Shown here in pieces: positions 36,402 to 50,000 of a DNA stretch of 64,000 bases. Positions within the stretch are counted from its first letter, which is position 1. Each line of letters opens with the position of its first letter. A program made the translations under genes and the position numbers. The notes below the pieces were generated by a model that was not told where the DNA came from, ran no database searches, and was given only the letters and a program-made list of their open reading frames with translations. The DNA comes from Apostichopus japonicus (lineage: Eukaryota; Echinodermata; Holothuroidea; Aspidochirotida; Stichopodidae): contig NC_092583.1 of assembly GCF_037975245.1 (NCBI RefSeq), forward strand, positions 6,771,264 to 6,835,263. The letters are read 5' to 3'.

Positions 36402-38941
36402 TCAGCAAAGCTTTTGAAATCTGCTTCTGTGTTTTTTTATGGCATCCTGTTCGGATGAATATAGGAGCTTGCAAGTGGTGGGGGCTCTTTTCTGACAGGA
36501 ATAGGACACTCCTCTCCCATGGTTCCACTTCTGCAGAAGTTGTTGCAAGCAGTCAAGAAGTTCCCATACATAATCTGTAGAATAGTAAAGATATGAAGAA
36601 TAATATAATAATAGTTCATAAAAACATACCATTTAGATAGAGGCATTCCAATCACTCCATTTCGGTCAATAGGCATGGCACAGTTGTCAGTCAAGTCTTT
36701 GGATGCCCAACTAAGGCGACAGCTGAGTACACCTCAATTGGTGTGGATACATGGGTCAGGTTTAACCTGACAACTTGTGCCTGAACAATTCCAATATATT
36801 TTTTACTGATTACAACAAAAACCCTTCACCTGTTTGTGCACCTAATATTATGGATTATGTAATCTTCAGCAGGATGTGTGGTCATTGTCTCAGTAGCTTA
36901 ACCACTGATTATGTAGTAAAGTAAACATGTGGACAGAGTAACATCCTGTCCCATCCCCTTGTAATCCATGGTAAAAGAGTGTATAAGATGCTACTTTCAC
37001 CATTTGTATTCAGTAGCAGATATCCAGCCAAGTGAAAATATAATATACTCTGTTAAATCCAACTACTTGTTTGTGCCTTTATTTCTTGTTCACACACAGC
37101 TGTGACAACTCTACCAGATACAGTATGTATATGCTAATTGAAGTAAAGACTGATGGCCTCACCACACATTCCAGACTACCCCACTGTGTTGGTGTCAAAA
37201 TTAATAATGATCCTCTTTCCAGAAAGTTATGGCACCAATTAATTTTCCAGACTAGTCTACTATCAATCTTGAAAATTACCTTGAAGCGTCATCTTTGTCA
37301 TGTTCAGATGAGTTAACTGATGGAGTGTAGTCCGGACTACCTGGCGGTTTTTCGGTGTATCCGGATGTGGATGCCACAGCAGCAGACGGACCATCATCGC
37401 CACTGTGAGATGGCCCTGGTTGCTTTGATGGTGTTCTTGTCTCTGTTGGTCCAGTCAGCAACTTCAATGGTGGTAGGGGGACCAGTGAACACTGGACTTC
37501 TACATACATGTGTTACATTCACTGAAAATTAGAACAAACGCTTATTATACCACACACATACAGTAGGCTGCTCTTGGACAGGGGTCAGCTGCCTAGATGG
37601 TTCACTTATTTTTTCTGAAGGAGAGCATATCCTCCTGCTTTATGTGGCTGCAAAAATATGGGCCACTCACACCATGAGCATTGCAGATGACTTCAGCTTG
37701 GTTTCATATAGTATAACTACAATGTAATCTCCCTTCTCTCAGTAACTATAGATGTAGCCTTTATATTTTCCTGTGAAGCCATCAGGTATAGCCTCCTCAA
37801 CCACTCTCGTCAGGCAGGCGGATATGATGGATAAAATACAATGTATATTATCCCCTAGTCAGCCTGCCCAATGTGCAGTTTTAATTGCTATTTTGCTTTC
37901 AACGAGTACTGTTTCTAAAATTTTGGCCCCTGTACTCACTTCTGCTATAGAATACTCTATAGATGTATGAAAGTTTTCCATTCTTCCTTGTATTACCCTA
38001 GCTTACACTTCTGTACCACATTTTCTCCCCCCCCCCTCCCCATTCATCACTCTACTAAAACCTATTTATGGGGACCTTTCGGCCGTAATACTGCTGCCTC
38101 CTTTTTGTCTGGTAGCTTGCCCCCCATATACATACCTCGATGTTTTACTGCTGGAGATTCCTTTTATCCCGTTCAAAACTGACTACTTAAATCTTTAATG
38201 CCTGTCACCACCCTCCCCTCCCCCATTTCCCAACTGTTTTTCGGTAATATCAAGCACATGTCTATAAGATCATGCCACCTTTAGATGGAGATGTACATTC
38301 TGCAGAATCCTGCCTTTATTTTCACTGCAGTTGGTTGGGGAACAGCTTCTAGGTTAATCTAAGTATTGAAAATTGGGAAAGAAAATAAGAAGGAAGTTAT
38401 GAAAGTTCATTTAAGAAAGCAGTTTGATATGTTTGAAAGTACCTGTCACAAGCGTTTTCTCTTGTAACAAAAATTGCAGCCCTACCAACAAAAATGGCAA
38501 AATATAAGGATGTCATTTACTGTGAAACATATGAGCTATGACTCTGAGTATATAGATAGGTGGGAGCACATTATAATATTGGGCAAAATGACATGTAAAC
38601 ATCTTATGCTTGTTATTCTGGATTTTTCATGATGTACCACAGATAAAAGTTAATATAGCCCTAGCCTACACCTAACTTTATCGTCGCCGTACCTAATTTA
38701 GGGCCTAACTAACTGAACGAAATTATAAGAATTAGCCTACTGTAAGTTAGTAATAATACCAAGTTAGTCCTTGTTGTAGTAGGCCTAGGCCAGAAAATAC
38801 ACTTACTCTTTTCCGATCCAGCTTCGCAACTACTGGTCTACTTGTTTCTATATCTCCTGGAGATTTGAAGATACTTTCTCCAAATAGAGAAGGAACGGCA
38901 TTGTCTTGTAGACGGCGATTCGCTCGAAGGTCCAAGCCAAT
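36402..38941 (-). pseudogene. Transposase remnants with THAP-domain end
   Basis: Several minus-strand pieces have splice-like borders. The exon 38,941-38,807 encodes L-R-A-N-R-R-L-Q-D-N-A-V-P-S-L-F, matching the C-terminal edge of THAP zinc fingers, and ends at a GTAAGT donor. A Ser/Pro/Gly-rich linker lies at about 37,510-37,281. Short exons around 36,690-36,630 (I-D-R-N-G-V-I-G-M-P-L-S-K-W, donor GTATGT) and 36,577-36,402 (Y-V-W-E-L-L-D-C-L-Q-Q-L-L-Q-K) follow. The zinc-binding start of the THAP domain was not found and no complete catalytic core is visible. The exon linkage is inference. Confidence 0.5.
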
Positions 38942-39313
38942 CTGTACTTAGGCAGCTACAGTAGGCTGGCTGAGTGCACTGGTACTAAGCTATCGCTGTA
39001 TACAGTGTTTGACGAGCACGAAACTTTCTTGTACTGTTGTGCACCCATTCTCATCTGATATTTTGTTTACTGTCCGTGACGTATTGTTTACGGCTTTGAT
39101 CTCGGTTAGCATATTAGGCATATCTAGCTTTGGTAACATTGGCGGTTCCCCCCGTGACGTCATTATCTTACGGAATTAGCTTGGTTATTAACTTAATTAA
39201 AACAGCAAAGAAACAATTGTGGAACTCCAAATTTGGAATATAGGGTTTTGATATGTAGCTTTTCAATTTGTGTAAGTTTGAAGGAAATCTGTTACGTGTC
39301 ACTTGACCTTTAA

Positions 39314-40512
39314 GATTATGCTCGCAAGAGAGGTCTTGCTGTAAGTTGTGTTCTTTTACAACTATATTCTATGCAGACGATCATGAACTGGAGTAAGCCT
39401 GAAATTTCAACAAACAATTCCTATTCACATTTCAGTACCGTTTTGAACGAGGAAGGAACAATGCTTATTAAGTCAAACACGTTAACTTCATGTGACTAAT
39501 CTTATTTAGGGATCTGAATGGCTGGAATTAGCACGGTTATTCGAAACCCGAAACAGGATTCATAGGGCTTTGAGTTTATGCAAGTATAGACTTGGGAAAC
39601 ACGGGGATCGGGAATTCGCCAACTACAAGACTTTGTTTAGTCCGCGGTGACTTGATGTGCTTATTGATCCTCTGAAACTGCGGTAGCTTGCGTGGATAGG
39701 CCCCCCCCCCCGCCCCAAATGACTGTGTTCCACACATATACAGAAGTGTGTATTTAGCTTAATACAAAATATTAGAATCATCTTTATAAATATCAATTTT
39801 GATCTATTAGCAGCCAACTTGATCACGTCGTTTACAATTGTTGCATTTTGAAAGACTGAATGGTAATGAGGAAGGGACGGTGACGAGGACGGGGTTTGGA
39901 TGTTTTTATAGCTTTTATATGTTCAATACAAGTCAACACTATGACATGGTCGACTCCATCAACAGCTATAATCACTCATATAAAACATAAGTTATAGGAG
40001 GCAATAGCATCCCTTTCATGGTCATGGCTACCCTCCCTTCACCGCCGCCCCTCCTTCCCATACCATTTGCCGGTACGTTACTGAACCATGAACTATAGAT
40101 CTCTATGACAATGAAATATAATTTGCATAAGTTTCCGATGACCAGAATAAACACAAAGTTTCCTCCTTCTTCTGCTGATTCGAAAAGAGGTATTTGCATC
40201 GACTCTCATATAGACTATGGGTTTGAAAATTAATCCAAAACGCATCCAGAACTCTGCTTTACTTTCACTTCATCACCTGACCAAAGTTATTCATGCAACT
40301 TATTTAATCTTGAAAAAACATCATGTTACAAAGTATTCTTTGAGCTGTTGTAAGTCTGAATCAAAAAGAAGGAATAAACCAAGGAGAACATGTGAACTAT
40401 AGAAACATTCTTTGCATTTCCTTTCAAGTCATTGTAAGATTAGAGATTACGTTGATCCAAGAATTATACTCCATGAAATGGGAGGAATGCTAAAAGGGAA
40501 ATCGTTCTTGTA
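39314..40512. other. Intergenic DNA, nothing recognised
   Basis: AT-rich non-coding sequence between the TTAA element and the next MITE. It contains C runs at about 39,700 but no gene, RNA or bordered repeat. Confidence 0.45.
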
Positions 40513-40520
40513 AGAAATTC

Positions 40521-40894
40521 CAAGGGCGTAGGAACCGGGGGGGGGGGGCTGGGGGGCGCCAGCCCCCCAGTGAAAAATATGGGGGCGGAAGTATCGTTCC
40601 GCCCCCCCGCTCCGCAAGTCAGAAAACCCCTTTTTCATTTCCAAATGAGAAAAAAATCTCATTTGAAGCACCAAATTGCATCTAAGGCCAGGTGAAAATG
40701 CAAAATTCTTTACAAAATGGAGTGGGTGTTGAAGTGTGCTATATTGCACCAAATTGCATCTGAGGCCACCTGGAAATGCAAAAAAAAATCCAAAGGGGGA
40801 GGGGGACACCCCCTCCCCTTAGACCCCTCCCCCAGGCCGGCCATCAGTCTTCAGCCCCCCCCCCCCCACTCAAAAGTACCTTCCTACGCCACTG
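40521..40894. mobile_element. hAT-like MITE, 374 bp, with 8-bp target duplication
   Basis: The left end CAAGGGCGTAGGAACC and right end CCTTCCTACGCCACTG are imperfect inverted repeats. The perfect 8-bp repeat AGAAATTC flanks both sides (40,513-40,520 and 40,895-40,902). The interior has two tandem-like copies of GCACCAAATTGCATCT (about 40,667 and 40,747) and G/C-rich ends. It lacks the common core module and any coding capacity. Confidence 0.85.
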
Positions 40895-41014
40895 AGAAAT
40901 TCCAACTGAAAATAAACACTCTATATTCTTTCTATGGATTTAAAATTAACGACATTAGATCGAAAGAAATTGTATAATACAACCGTGGCCCACCTCTTTT
41001 AAATCTTTCAATCG

Positions 41015-41644
41015 GAGGGACAAACTAAAACGAATGACAGCGAATGACCGAATGACAATTGACTTTGTACAGGGTTAATTATCACTTGCGAATGACAGCG
41101 AATGACAGCGAATGACAGCGAATGACAACGAATGACAACGAAGGACAGTGTTGAGTGGAGATAGAATGATTAACGGAGTGGAGTTATTAGTTTTCTGCGC
41201 AAAAATGATTTGCGGAAAATCGCATGTTGCGTGGTTGTAGGGTTTTGGTGTAATTTACGGATAGAAACCACAGGGAAAGTTTTTGTGTGAGAATGCGCTT
41301 GAGTGCTGTGCTTTTTACCCCTGTAGATTTATATAAGAAAGATAACTGAAGCCGTTTCAAGATTATAGTATTGTTAGTTTCTAACAATTAATATCGAAAA
41401 AATGACGTTAAATTTACTTTTTAAAATCAGACTTACAATTTCGCTTGCTGTAAGGTGCGTTTTTATCTTGTCCGTACTATACTAGATCTAGATACCCACG
41501 AAGTCTGAACTGTGATATCCAGTTGAAGCAAATGTCTGTGCTGTCATTACTGTCATTCGTTTTAGTTAACGCAATTTTTTAGTGTGTACAACATATTGTC
41601 ATTCGTTACGTGTAACGCAATTGTCATTCGTTTTAGTAACACCC
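41015..41644. mobile_element. Foldback-type element with GAATGACA subrepeats
   Basis: The left side has ACTAAAACGAATGACA followed by an array of CGAATGACAG units (to about 41,145). The right side has the inverse units TGTCATTCGTTTTAGT at about 41,550-41,640. The outermost inverse ends sit inside CAATCG on both sides (41,009-41,014 and 41,645-41,650), a possible 6-bp target duplication. Long inverted ends made of short direct repeats are typical of foldback elements. There is no protein-coding frame. Confidence 0.6.
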
Positions 41645-42274
41645 CAATCGCATGAACTACGATTGGCAGAGGCTAACTAGTAGTAGGGGATTCTCGCTAG
41701 CAGGGATTCTCCCATTGTGCGAATGAGTGTAGGGTAAACTAACGTACGTAACCATGGTATTAAAAACTGGTTAGCAGACGTTCTCTGATATCTTCTCTCC
41801 CCCATACACACCCTCCCCTCCCCGTCTCTTCTCTCTCTCTCTCTCTGTACAACTATTCATGTCAGTAGGCAAAAAGTATGTCCTAAATGTGAACTAACGG
41901 AAATATGATTGTTGTTGGTTTGTTGCTTACTCTGAGATATAATGACAGCTTGTATCATTCTTGGCCCTTTTTTCTGCTCAGAAAATTGCTCGTTTCCGAA
42001 ATCAAACATGGATACAGGTACTTAGTACCACCCTAGGGAACCGGTCATGACTTGGATACTTTCGCCGAGTTGATAAAAAAAACACCAAATTGTATATCAG
42101 CAGCATATAATCAGTCCCTACGTACTAATGTCAACATGTTTATATATAGGACGTATCATCGTTGTGTTAACACAACTGACGAAAGCGTAGGCAGTAACTC
42201 CTGCCCATCATATTTCCATACGATAGTAATATACTATGGAATTGCGGAGTAAATTTCAGCACGGGTTACACATG

Positions 42275-42801
42275 GGGTCAAAAATTACAGCCCATTTTCA
42301 CAGTAGTTAATAGAATACAGACGGGCTGTGTAGAAATATATTTTTAACTGCGGGAAGTAGCTCATGAAATCACCATGTTAGTTAGTCTGATAGTTCGTAA
42401 CAAAAGAACGTGCTATTAGCAACGCGTCCGTGCTATAGATTGTATTTAGGTTTTTTTTTCAATTTTTTTTTTCAAGCATGTTGTCACAAAATGCTTGAAA
42501 AACTAAATGAAATCCAGTCTAAAACATATAGTTTTGTCTATTTTTGTTAACGTTTATATCTTTCCTCAGTTTAATCAATTGTTGCTTCTGGAAAATTATT
42601 TTTGTGTCATTTTTAAAGGATTATTGTAACCTACAGAATTGAGAAATATAGCACCATTTTGCATCTTAACTTCAAAAACTTTCAGCGGGGAGGGACCCCT
42701 TCCCCAGAACGGCGATCACTATGTAAGTAGCATATCAATGAATAATGGGCCGGTCTAGATGGAAAATGCCCGGGCCGGTTTTACGACCCAGTCCGTCCCT
42801 G
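42275..42801 (+). mobile_element. 3' portion of a hAT-like element (CAGGGACGGACTGGG family)
   Basis: From 42,285 it matches 31,070-31,410 and then continues to the terminus CCCAGTCCGTCCCTG at 42,801, the inverse of the start at 30,994. The left end is missing. The two copies together show both ends of the family, but neither is complete and no target duplication can be tested. Confidence 0.65.
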
Positions 42802-43969
42802 CCTAAACGCTTCTGATCCCTTTTGATCATCACGATGTTGCGTCAAAGTAGCACAAAGCTACAGTGCACTTGACGCATCATGTTGACATTTGTTTCATCT
42901 CTGTGCTACCGCGTTGTTTTTCGCTCTCATAACTATTGTTCAACACATTTTCCGTGATCTGATGAAAAAAACGGCACAGAAAGGAAACTGGTTCGATCTT
43001 TCAGTTACCCTAAAACCTACTTGCTGTGAAACGACTTCAACCTCATTTAATTTCTGTGGACGTAAACTTGGTAAATTAGTATAAACATGGCCATATTTTG
43101 TTTTCTATATTTTGATTTGAAAACTTCACTAATATACTATATATTTTATATTGGTACCATTTTTGCGAAACTTACTCAAATATTAAGCCGAAGGCTACCG
43201 TACAGTACTTGTGCGGTCATATTATATATATTTAATAAAAAGATAACATTGTATAAAGTAAAATTTTGGGGTTTTCCACCTCACTTCTGCAATAATATAG
43301 GATAAATGAATGTAATTGTCGCTGCTGAACAATGGCATCTAGGCCTAAGCAATTTCTGCAACATCTTCATATTCCTATTGCAGGTACAAACCTGATTATA
43401 TAAAAATCAACCATATAAAGCTAAGTGTTTCTGCAATACAGGTGTACTAAGATGAAGCTGATCATTTACCTACATTATACATATTCCCAATCAAACAGTA
43501 TCCAAGCCAAACAATATCATCAAGATGCAACCTGTGCATTGAGTGAGAATCAGAAAGTTCTTAGAGCTCATAATCATGTATTGCCACTATTGGTATACAT
43601 TTTTCAAAACTCAATTTGGCAAAAACCATGGCAGTCAATTCACCTTTCAACTATTTCACAGGAATGGGTGGCATCGTTACCTTCTTACCAGGTTGCCTCG
43701 TCATTTTGGCAATACTCATCTAAACTGAGAAGGTTTGAGCCAAATTGATCCATGAACACCTCAACTCAGTGTCCATATATCTATATTGTATTCTTTGTAA
43801 TCTCTGCACCATTTACAACAAAGCGTGACCTTTTGCTCTAGACATTTGGTATTTTAATATATTAAATATTTAATATTTAGCTTCAGTAATCAGTATCCAT
43901 AACAATGTTTGGAATCATGATTGAGTCATCCACAATTAGAATATAATTTTTATTTTTTATTTTGAACAG
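42802..43969. other. Non-coding DNA upstream of the first visible CWC25 exon
   Basis: Probably intronic for CWC25. I searched the frames for the conserved N-terminal start (a K-x-W-H-P-like motif and the following basic coiled coil) and did not find it. The frames at 43,425-43,748 and 43,543-43,728 show no resemblance to the family. Confidence 0.4.
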
Positions 43970-46900
43970 TACATTGAAAACGATGGATTGGATGTACAAG
44001 GCTAACGATAAAGGTGTCAACTCAGAGGACTACCTTTTAGGCAAGGAGGTAGATTCAGCCATCTTAGATGCACAGAAAGAAGAGCAACTTGAAGAACAGG
44101 TTGGTTCAAGCACATGCAAAAAAGAGATTTATTGTTGTTTTCTCATGCGAGCCATTAAACTTGAATCGAACATGAAAAAGTACTTAAGAATCTTTCAACT
44201 TTCAAATAATTATATGTTCTGTATGACATTGAATTGTTTAGTTGTACCAAGGTTATTTTGTATGAGGATTATAGTTTAGTTTAGAGACCCAAGGATCAGG
44301 AAGCCTTACAGTAGCTTATCTGAGACCCTATCCGTGTTAGATCAAGGATGAACACCGGCTTATTTCAAGCCTTCTCTTTTCGATAAGTGTTCAGAGGATC
44401 ACGAGGCAGGGGTGTGAATTCGCTCCCATTCCTGCTCCCGGGACTGCCATTTAACGTCCCAATCCGGTGGACGAGAGTGTATACCCCAGCATCTGACCAC
44501 TTTCTCAAATACTGAGGTAGGCAAAGGCCCCCCATTCGACATCACTGCAGTGCAGCCATGACGAACAAAATTGTTTCGAAACCAAGTGAAGAACAGAAAC
44601 AAACCCCTTTTCCCAAGTATAGTACTACTGTCAATTGTACAGATAGCAGCTGCTGAAGCTATTGTACATGATCTTTCACGTATACTGTGGTTTCTTTAAC
44701 ATTGCTTCACCATTGTCACAGCCCATAACACCACCAATATCCACCTGCAAGTCACTTATTTTGCAATGCTGTAACACTGCATGGTTTGAGCTTTGAGTCA
44801 GTTGACAATCCAGGTAAAAAGTTATAATGATTTTTGATTTGTTCTTTACCTGTTTGGAAGAATATTCCATATGAGAACAAAAAGTGAATCGCTCCTTAAG
44901 CAACAAGTAAAATATCAAATAACAGCTTAAAACAGAACCAGATATGCTCACTTAAAGCTGCATTGATGTGTTTTCTTTGACAGGGTTCCTCTGCTACAGT
45001 AGACATGGCCAACAAGATTAGAGAAGATCCTTTGTTTGCAATTAAGTGAGTATATATTTTTTTTCTGTTCCTCTTTCTCCTTGAAAGAACAGGACACATA
45101 TGGTTAGCATTGTGTTTGGTATCATTATTATTATTTTCTGTACAAGTGAGAAGTACAGTGTAGAGGTGGTGTTGGTAAACATCCAAAAGTCAAAAGTAAT
45201 CACAGAGCAGCTGTTTGTTACACTTTTTGGTTTAAGAAATTTGTAACTTCTTAACACATTTCCTGCATTACTTTTCTTGCATTAAAAGAGAACCTCCTTT
45301 TCACAATTTTTCATCCTCTCTCCGTGGTCCATATTTTTTTGTCTGGCACTTCTCAGTCTCCTTTCTGCCAAACCATTCGAACAATCTAACATTTGTCACA
45401 TACGTAGTTAAAAGGTTACTTACCTGTGATCCCTAGTTGATCACTAGAGGTATATATACAATTTTGTTTGTAGTTATAAGATCTTGAAACATTTTCCCAA
45501 CTAGCACATAGAGTTTGATACACAATGTCATTGTACCATTGATCATGTAAACAGTGTAGATCCAAGCATGAAGACCCACTGGAGAAGTCATTATCAATTC
45601 AACCAAAGTGAGCAAACCTTATTAGAACTTTTGCAGTTTTTCTTGAGGAAACCTAGGCCTTTGTACTTGGTTATCTAAAGAGCAAACTATCTTGTGCATA
45701 GGGTTGTACATGAAGTGGTTGTGCCACATGGAAGCTCATGGTACTTCCATGCACCCAAATAAAGATTAAACATATTGAACTATTATCTCTCTGTTTGTTA
45801 TCATTTTCACAGGCAAAAGGAAGCCAACAAGAGGAAAGCTCTGCTTGAGAATCCAATCCGACTAAAACAATTGCAACATATGGTGAGACTGATGTTTTGT
45901 TTTGTCGAAATACTGCTGGGTGTTAATCAATAGAACTGTCCGTAGAGCACTTTGAAATTATGTGATTATTGTTATTGTCATCAAAAAATCACTTTTCAGT
46001 TGTCATTGTTAAACTTTTGGTATTTTCCAATGGCCGACACTACTGTTTGATGCCATATTGGTGTGCTTACTAGCGTCTTCTGTGTATTGGCTTTTAGATA
46101 CACATATTTAGGTAGAAGACATAGGAAACACAAAAATCAAATAAATGATTAAATATTAACCGTTTATCTGTGGATTTATTTGTTGAAATGATTGACAGAA
46201 TAGTTTAGAATAGTCCTGTAACTCATCTCCATACATCAGCTCATTCTCCTTCATAAAAGTAATTACTGTACTAATCCTTTCAGTATGTTGGCGCTGATGT
46301 TATGCGGTTGTTATGTGATTCTTAATATAATATTAATTAATAACAAGCTTAATGTACATCATTAATATAGAGCTTCAGTTGCCCTCAGTATGGGAACTTT
46401 TCACAAAACATTGATTATTCTTTTAGTATTTGTCATTAATTTGTCATTTGTTATTTGTCATTAACAAGTTATTAGCGGTCTGGCAACATACAGTATTTTG
46501 TCGATTAGAATGTGACTTGTAATGTGTTTGTAATGCTACTTGTTTATACGAGTTAATACTCTTTCCTGCTCTTGTATGTAAGGCTTTGCTGTGCAAACCA
46601 ATGGATGCTATATTTAATTCATCAAATCAGCTGGCTTAAAACTCAAATTACAAGACAGATTGACTTCTGCATGCAGGTTGACTAGTCTATTGTTGTCACA
46701 ATTCCAGATATAATTTTTTCCAACAGGTTGTAATAACCATAAAATACCTGTTATAGAAATGACAAATTTTCCGCCATTGTACATAGGCAAAGTAAATCAA
46801 GCCAAGCGTTTATAAGTTATGAAATTATTGCTAATCATTTCACTTGTTTGAAATGTACCAAACTTATGTAAAACTAAATTCTATAACAATTTATATTTAA

Positions 46901-47027
46901 ATATCTGAGTATTTGGGTAGCACAGCAGTTTTGTCTTGTACTATGTTTACTGTTTTTTGCCTGTCGCACTGTTTGTGTCACTGCGCCAAGAGCATCTTTT
47001 TTGACCGATACCGGCGCATTATAAATG

Positions 47028-47074
<47 letters not shown>

Positions 47075-50000
47075 GTAGTGTAATCTTTGAAATATTTGGC
47101 AAAATGAAATTATCAAGAAACTGAAAGAAAGATTGTTTTTTTTTTTACAGCTTCAGTCTCAGGTAGGTGCAAAATCAAAGAAATCAAAGAAAAAAGAAAA
47201 GAAAAGTAAAAGAGAGAAGAAGAGACATAAGAAGTCCAGACACGAATCGAGTGACAGCAGCGAAGATTCAGACGATGACCTTGATGCTAAACTGATGGAA
47301 AAACTCAAAAGTCAAGCTCTCAAGGGTCGAGAATCGGAAGTTCAAGCTGCCTTGAAGGATTCACGATATGGATTGATCGTGAGTCTCATGCCCTTGTGTG
47401 TAGTTAGTTTTTGTACAATTACCTGGCATTATATGTGCAGTTTTGTCTTTGTTTCTTTCCTTAAGTTTGTTGTTCGTTGCTCAAATGAAACGGGGATGTA
47501 ATCGTTGGTTAGAACATGGTATGCACAGTAACGTGGCTTCTGGCTGGCACCCTGCCAAGAAAAGGTTTATAGAGGGATTAGTATTAACAAGTGTGTGGTC
47601 TAGTGTACTCTGTGAGTGTACCTAGTCCATTCCCCCAAAATTATTTAAGCCAACACAGTTCAAACATCCTTGTAGTTGATTCTACGTCATTTATCAATAA
47701 TATTTGATGATCTAATCAAAACATAATTCATTAGCTTTACTAGCCAAGTTTCATATGAAAGTTATGAATTTAAAATAAAAAAGATTGAAATTATTTAATT
47801 TCCTTTTTTATATGATTAAAGAAATGCTGATTTGAAAGAGTTTCAAGCTGACAAATTGTGCAAATTAAATCAATTTTAATTACTTCATTAGTAATTGCCT
47901 AGCAGTTACAAGCACTGGTGACATGCTTCCATTTAGAAGCAAGTATGGTAAATATTTCGCGACAACCCCACAAGCTTCCTTAAAGGCTAAGCTTGCCCTT
48001 TGTAATTATTGGTCCAATATTTATATCTTCTTTAGGCGGGAAAATCTAAAGCAAAGTCAGATTCTAGAAGACGAGGTGGAAGCGATGATGAGAGAAATGA
48101 GGACACTCCCTTCCAGAGGACTGGACAAGGTGAAGACAGAGATAGACAGAGGCAGGAGTCACATACGGACAGACAAAGAGATGACCACAGGAAAAGAAGG
48201 TACATTGATGAAGACCGGAGCGGTAGGAGGAATGATGATGGTGAGCGACGAAGAGAAAGAGGAGAGGACAGGAGTAGGGGAGAGGACAGGAGTAGGGACA
48301 GAGGAGACGACAGGAGAGGGGACAGAGGAGAGGAGAGGAGTAGCAAAAGGGGAAAGGATAGGAGATATCAGAGGCAGTCTGAGAGGTCAAGAAGCAGGTC
48401 ACCAGCGAGAAAAGAAAAGAAAAAAGCAAGGTACAAACACAAAAACACAATTTTTTCATCAATCTTTAAGCTACAGTTTGGGTTGAATATTTCTCAACTT
48501 GGTACTTTAAGCCCTCCATCATTAGAAGAAAATTATAGGCAAACATAATAGTCTAAACTGCCAGCGCAAATGATAAAACAAGACATATTTCTTCATAGGT
48601 TGGTATCAGATGTACTTTATGGAACACAAAAGTTTCTGTTGTTTATTGAAATGTAAAAACAATTAACTGTTATTAACTTGGCAAGGAGGTGTCATATAGT
48701 GGCAACCACACAGATTTCTCTGTTACTGTGAGAGGTCCCCAAGTATATATGTGTCAATATTTCATGGCTTATCCTGAATTCTACAAATTACAACCAAGTA
48801 CAAGTTGCACCTCTTTAGAAAAGAACATCAAGCAAAGTACATGTGGAAAGATTCAGTCAAAATCAAATGTAAATTGCTCGTGGTTGAAGAGGAAAAACTT
48901 GACATAATTTCTTCTTTTTTTTTCTTCAGAAGAGGAGAATGTAACTTTGTAATTAATAAAGATGAGAGACTGATAAAACAAAATGCAAATCAAATATATT
49001 AAATAGTTATTTTCTTCTGGTAATTTGAGCAATGAATGACCTTCCCCTTTGTCATTACATTCAAAGTGTTCCGTGCATCACTTATTTTAGCTATTACTTC
49101 TCTGTGTAGGTTTGGAAGTATTTACTCCAAATGTTTTGACTTGCACTGCTCAAAATTTTTTACTGAGTTAATATCAGAACCATTTTCTGTTTTCAATTTT
49201 GTTTACTACAATGTTGTTTTTTCTTTTCTGTTCACTCTGATATTGAAATGACAATGGATTAAGTTTTTTTCTTTGTCTTTAGCCAATTGAGTGAAGCCGA
49301 ATTGGAACAAAGAAGAAAGGAAATGATGAACAATGCTGTATGGCGAGATGAACAAAGGAAATCCAGAGTTGAACAGTATAAGGTAATCCTGCCATTCTTT
49401 CTTTCGTAGAGACAAAATACGACTGTATGAAAACGTCTTGATGTTCTTAAATGGCAGAGGTTCAAACAGTAACAATACATTTGAAAAAATGTCTTTGAAA
49501 GTGGCATTTCTTGGTACTTTTTTTTGGCATGGTACAGTATCGAACAAACATATACTCTAGAGGAAATACAGTAAATTCCCTGATATACATTTAGAGTCAT
49601 ATTCATAGAATATGAGAGTGATAATGTTTGAAAGTTACCATGGCACGAAATCATAGATATCACTTACCAATCTCTTTGTCAGTTTTCCTATTAAGATAAA
49701 TAGTATAGTATAACATATAGTAAAGTGTAGTTTAGTATGTAGTATAGTATATTTAGTATTGTAAATAGTATAGAATATAGTATAATATTTAGTATAGTAT
49801 GTAGTATAGTATATAGTATAATAATTTGTACATAGTATTGTTTATAGTATCATATATAGTATAGTGTAGTCTATGGTAGAGTATAAGCTTGCGTTTACAT
49901 CCTGGACCCGAACTACATCTAGAACACTCACCCGTTTAGTGTTAACGGAAAAAAAGGCTTTTTCACGATTGGTATTTTTTGAAAATCTCAATTGCATTCC

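Larger units (their letters stand above)
33156..39309. mobile_element. Kolobok-like DNA transposon, 6.15 kb, decayed
   Basis: The ends are 18-bp inverted repeats AGGTCAAGYGACACGTAA (33,156-33,173 and the inverse at 39,292-39,309). They are flanked by TTAA on both sides (33,152-33,155 and 39,310-39,313). Just inside is a second inverted pair, GTGACGTCACGGGGGGA near 33,297 and its inverse near 39,147. TTAA targets are used by piggyBac and Kolobok. The minus-strand exon with a THAP-type A-V-P-S-L-F ending favours Kolobok, whose transposases often start with a THAP zinc finger. A spliced ballast-domain gene lies on the plus strand. Both gene sets are damaged, so this copy is unlikely to move by itself. 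Confidence 0.82.

Noticed and set aside
43425-43748. Frames just upstream of the first visible CWC25 exon as its N-terminus
   Set aside because: The residues do not resemble the conserved CWC25 start, and no donor joins in the required phase.
47443-47625. S-G-W-H-P-A-K-K motif in a CWC25 intron as the missing W-H-P start
   Set aside because: It lies downstream of four CWC25 exons, inside an intron, and the residues around it do not match the family.
48032-48462. Long minus-strand Ser/Leu-rich frames opposite CWC25 exon 5
   Set aside because: They are antisense shadows of the Arg/Asp/Ser repeat exon.
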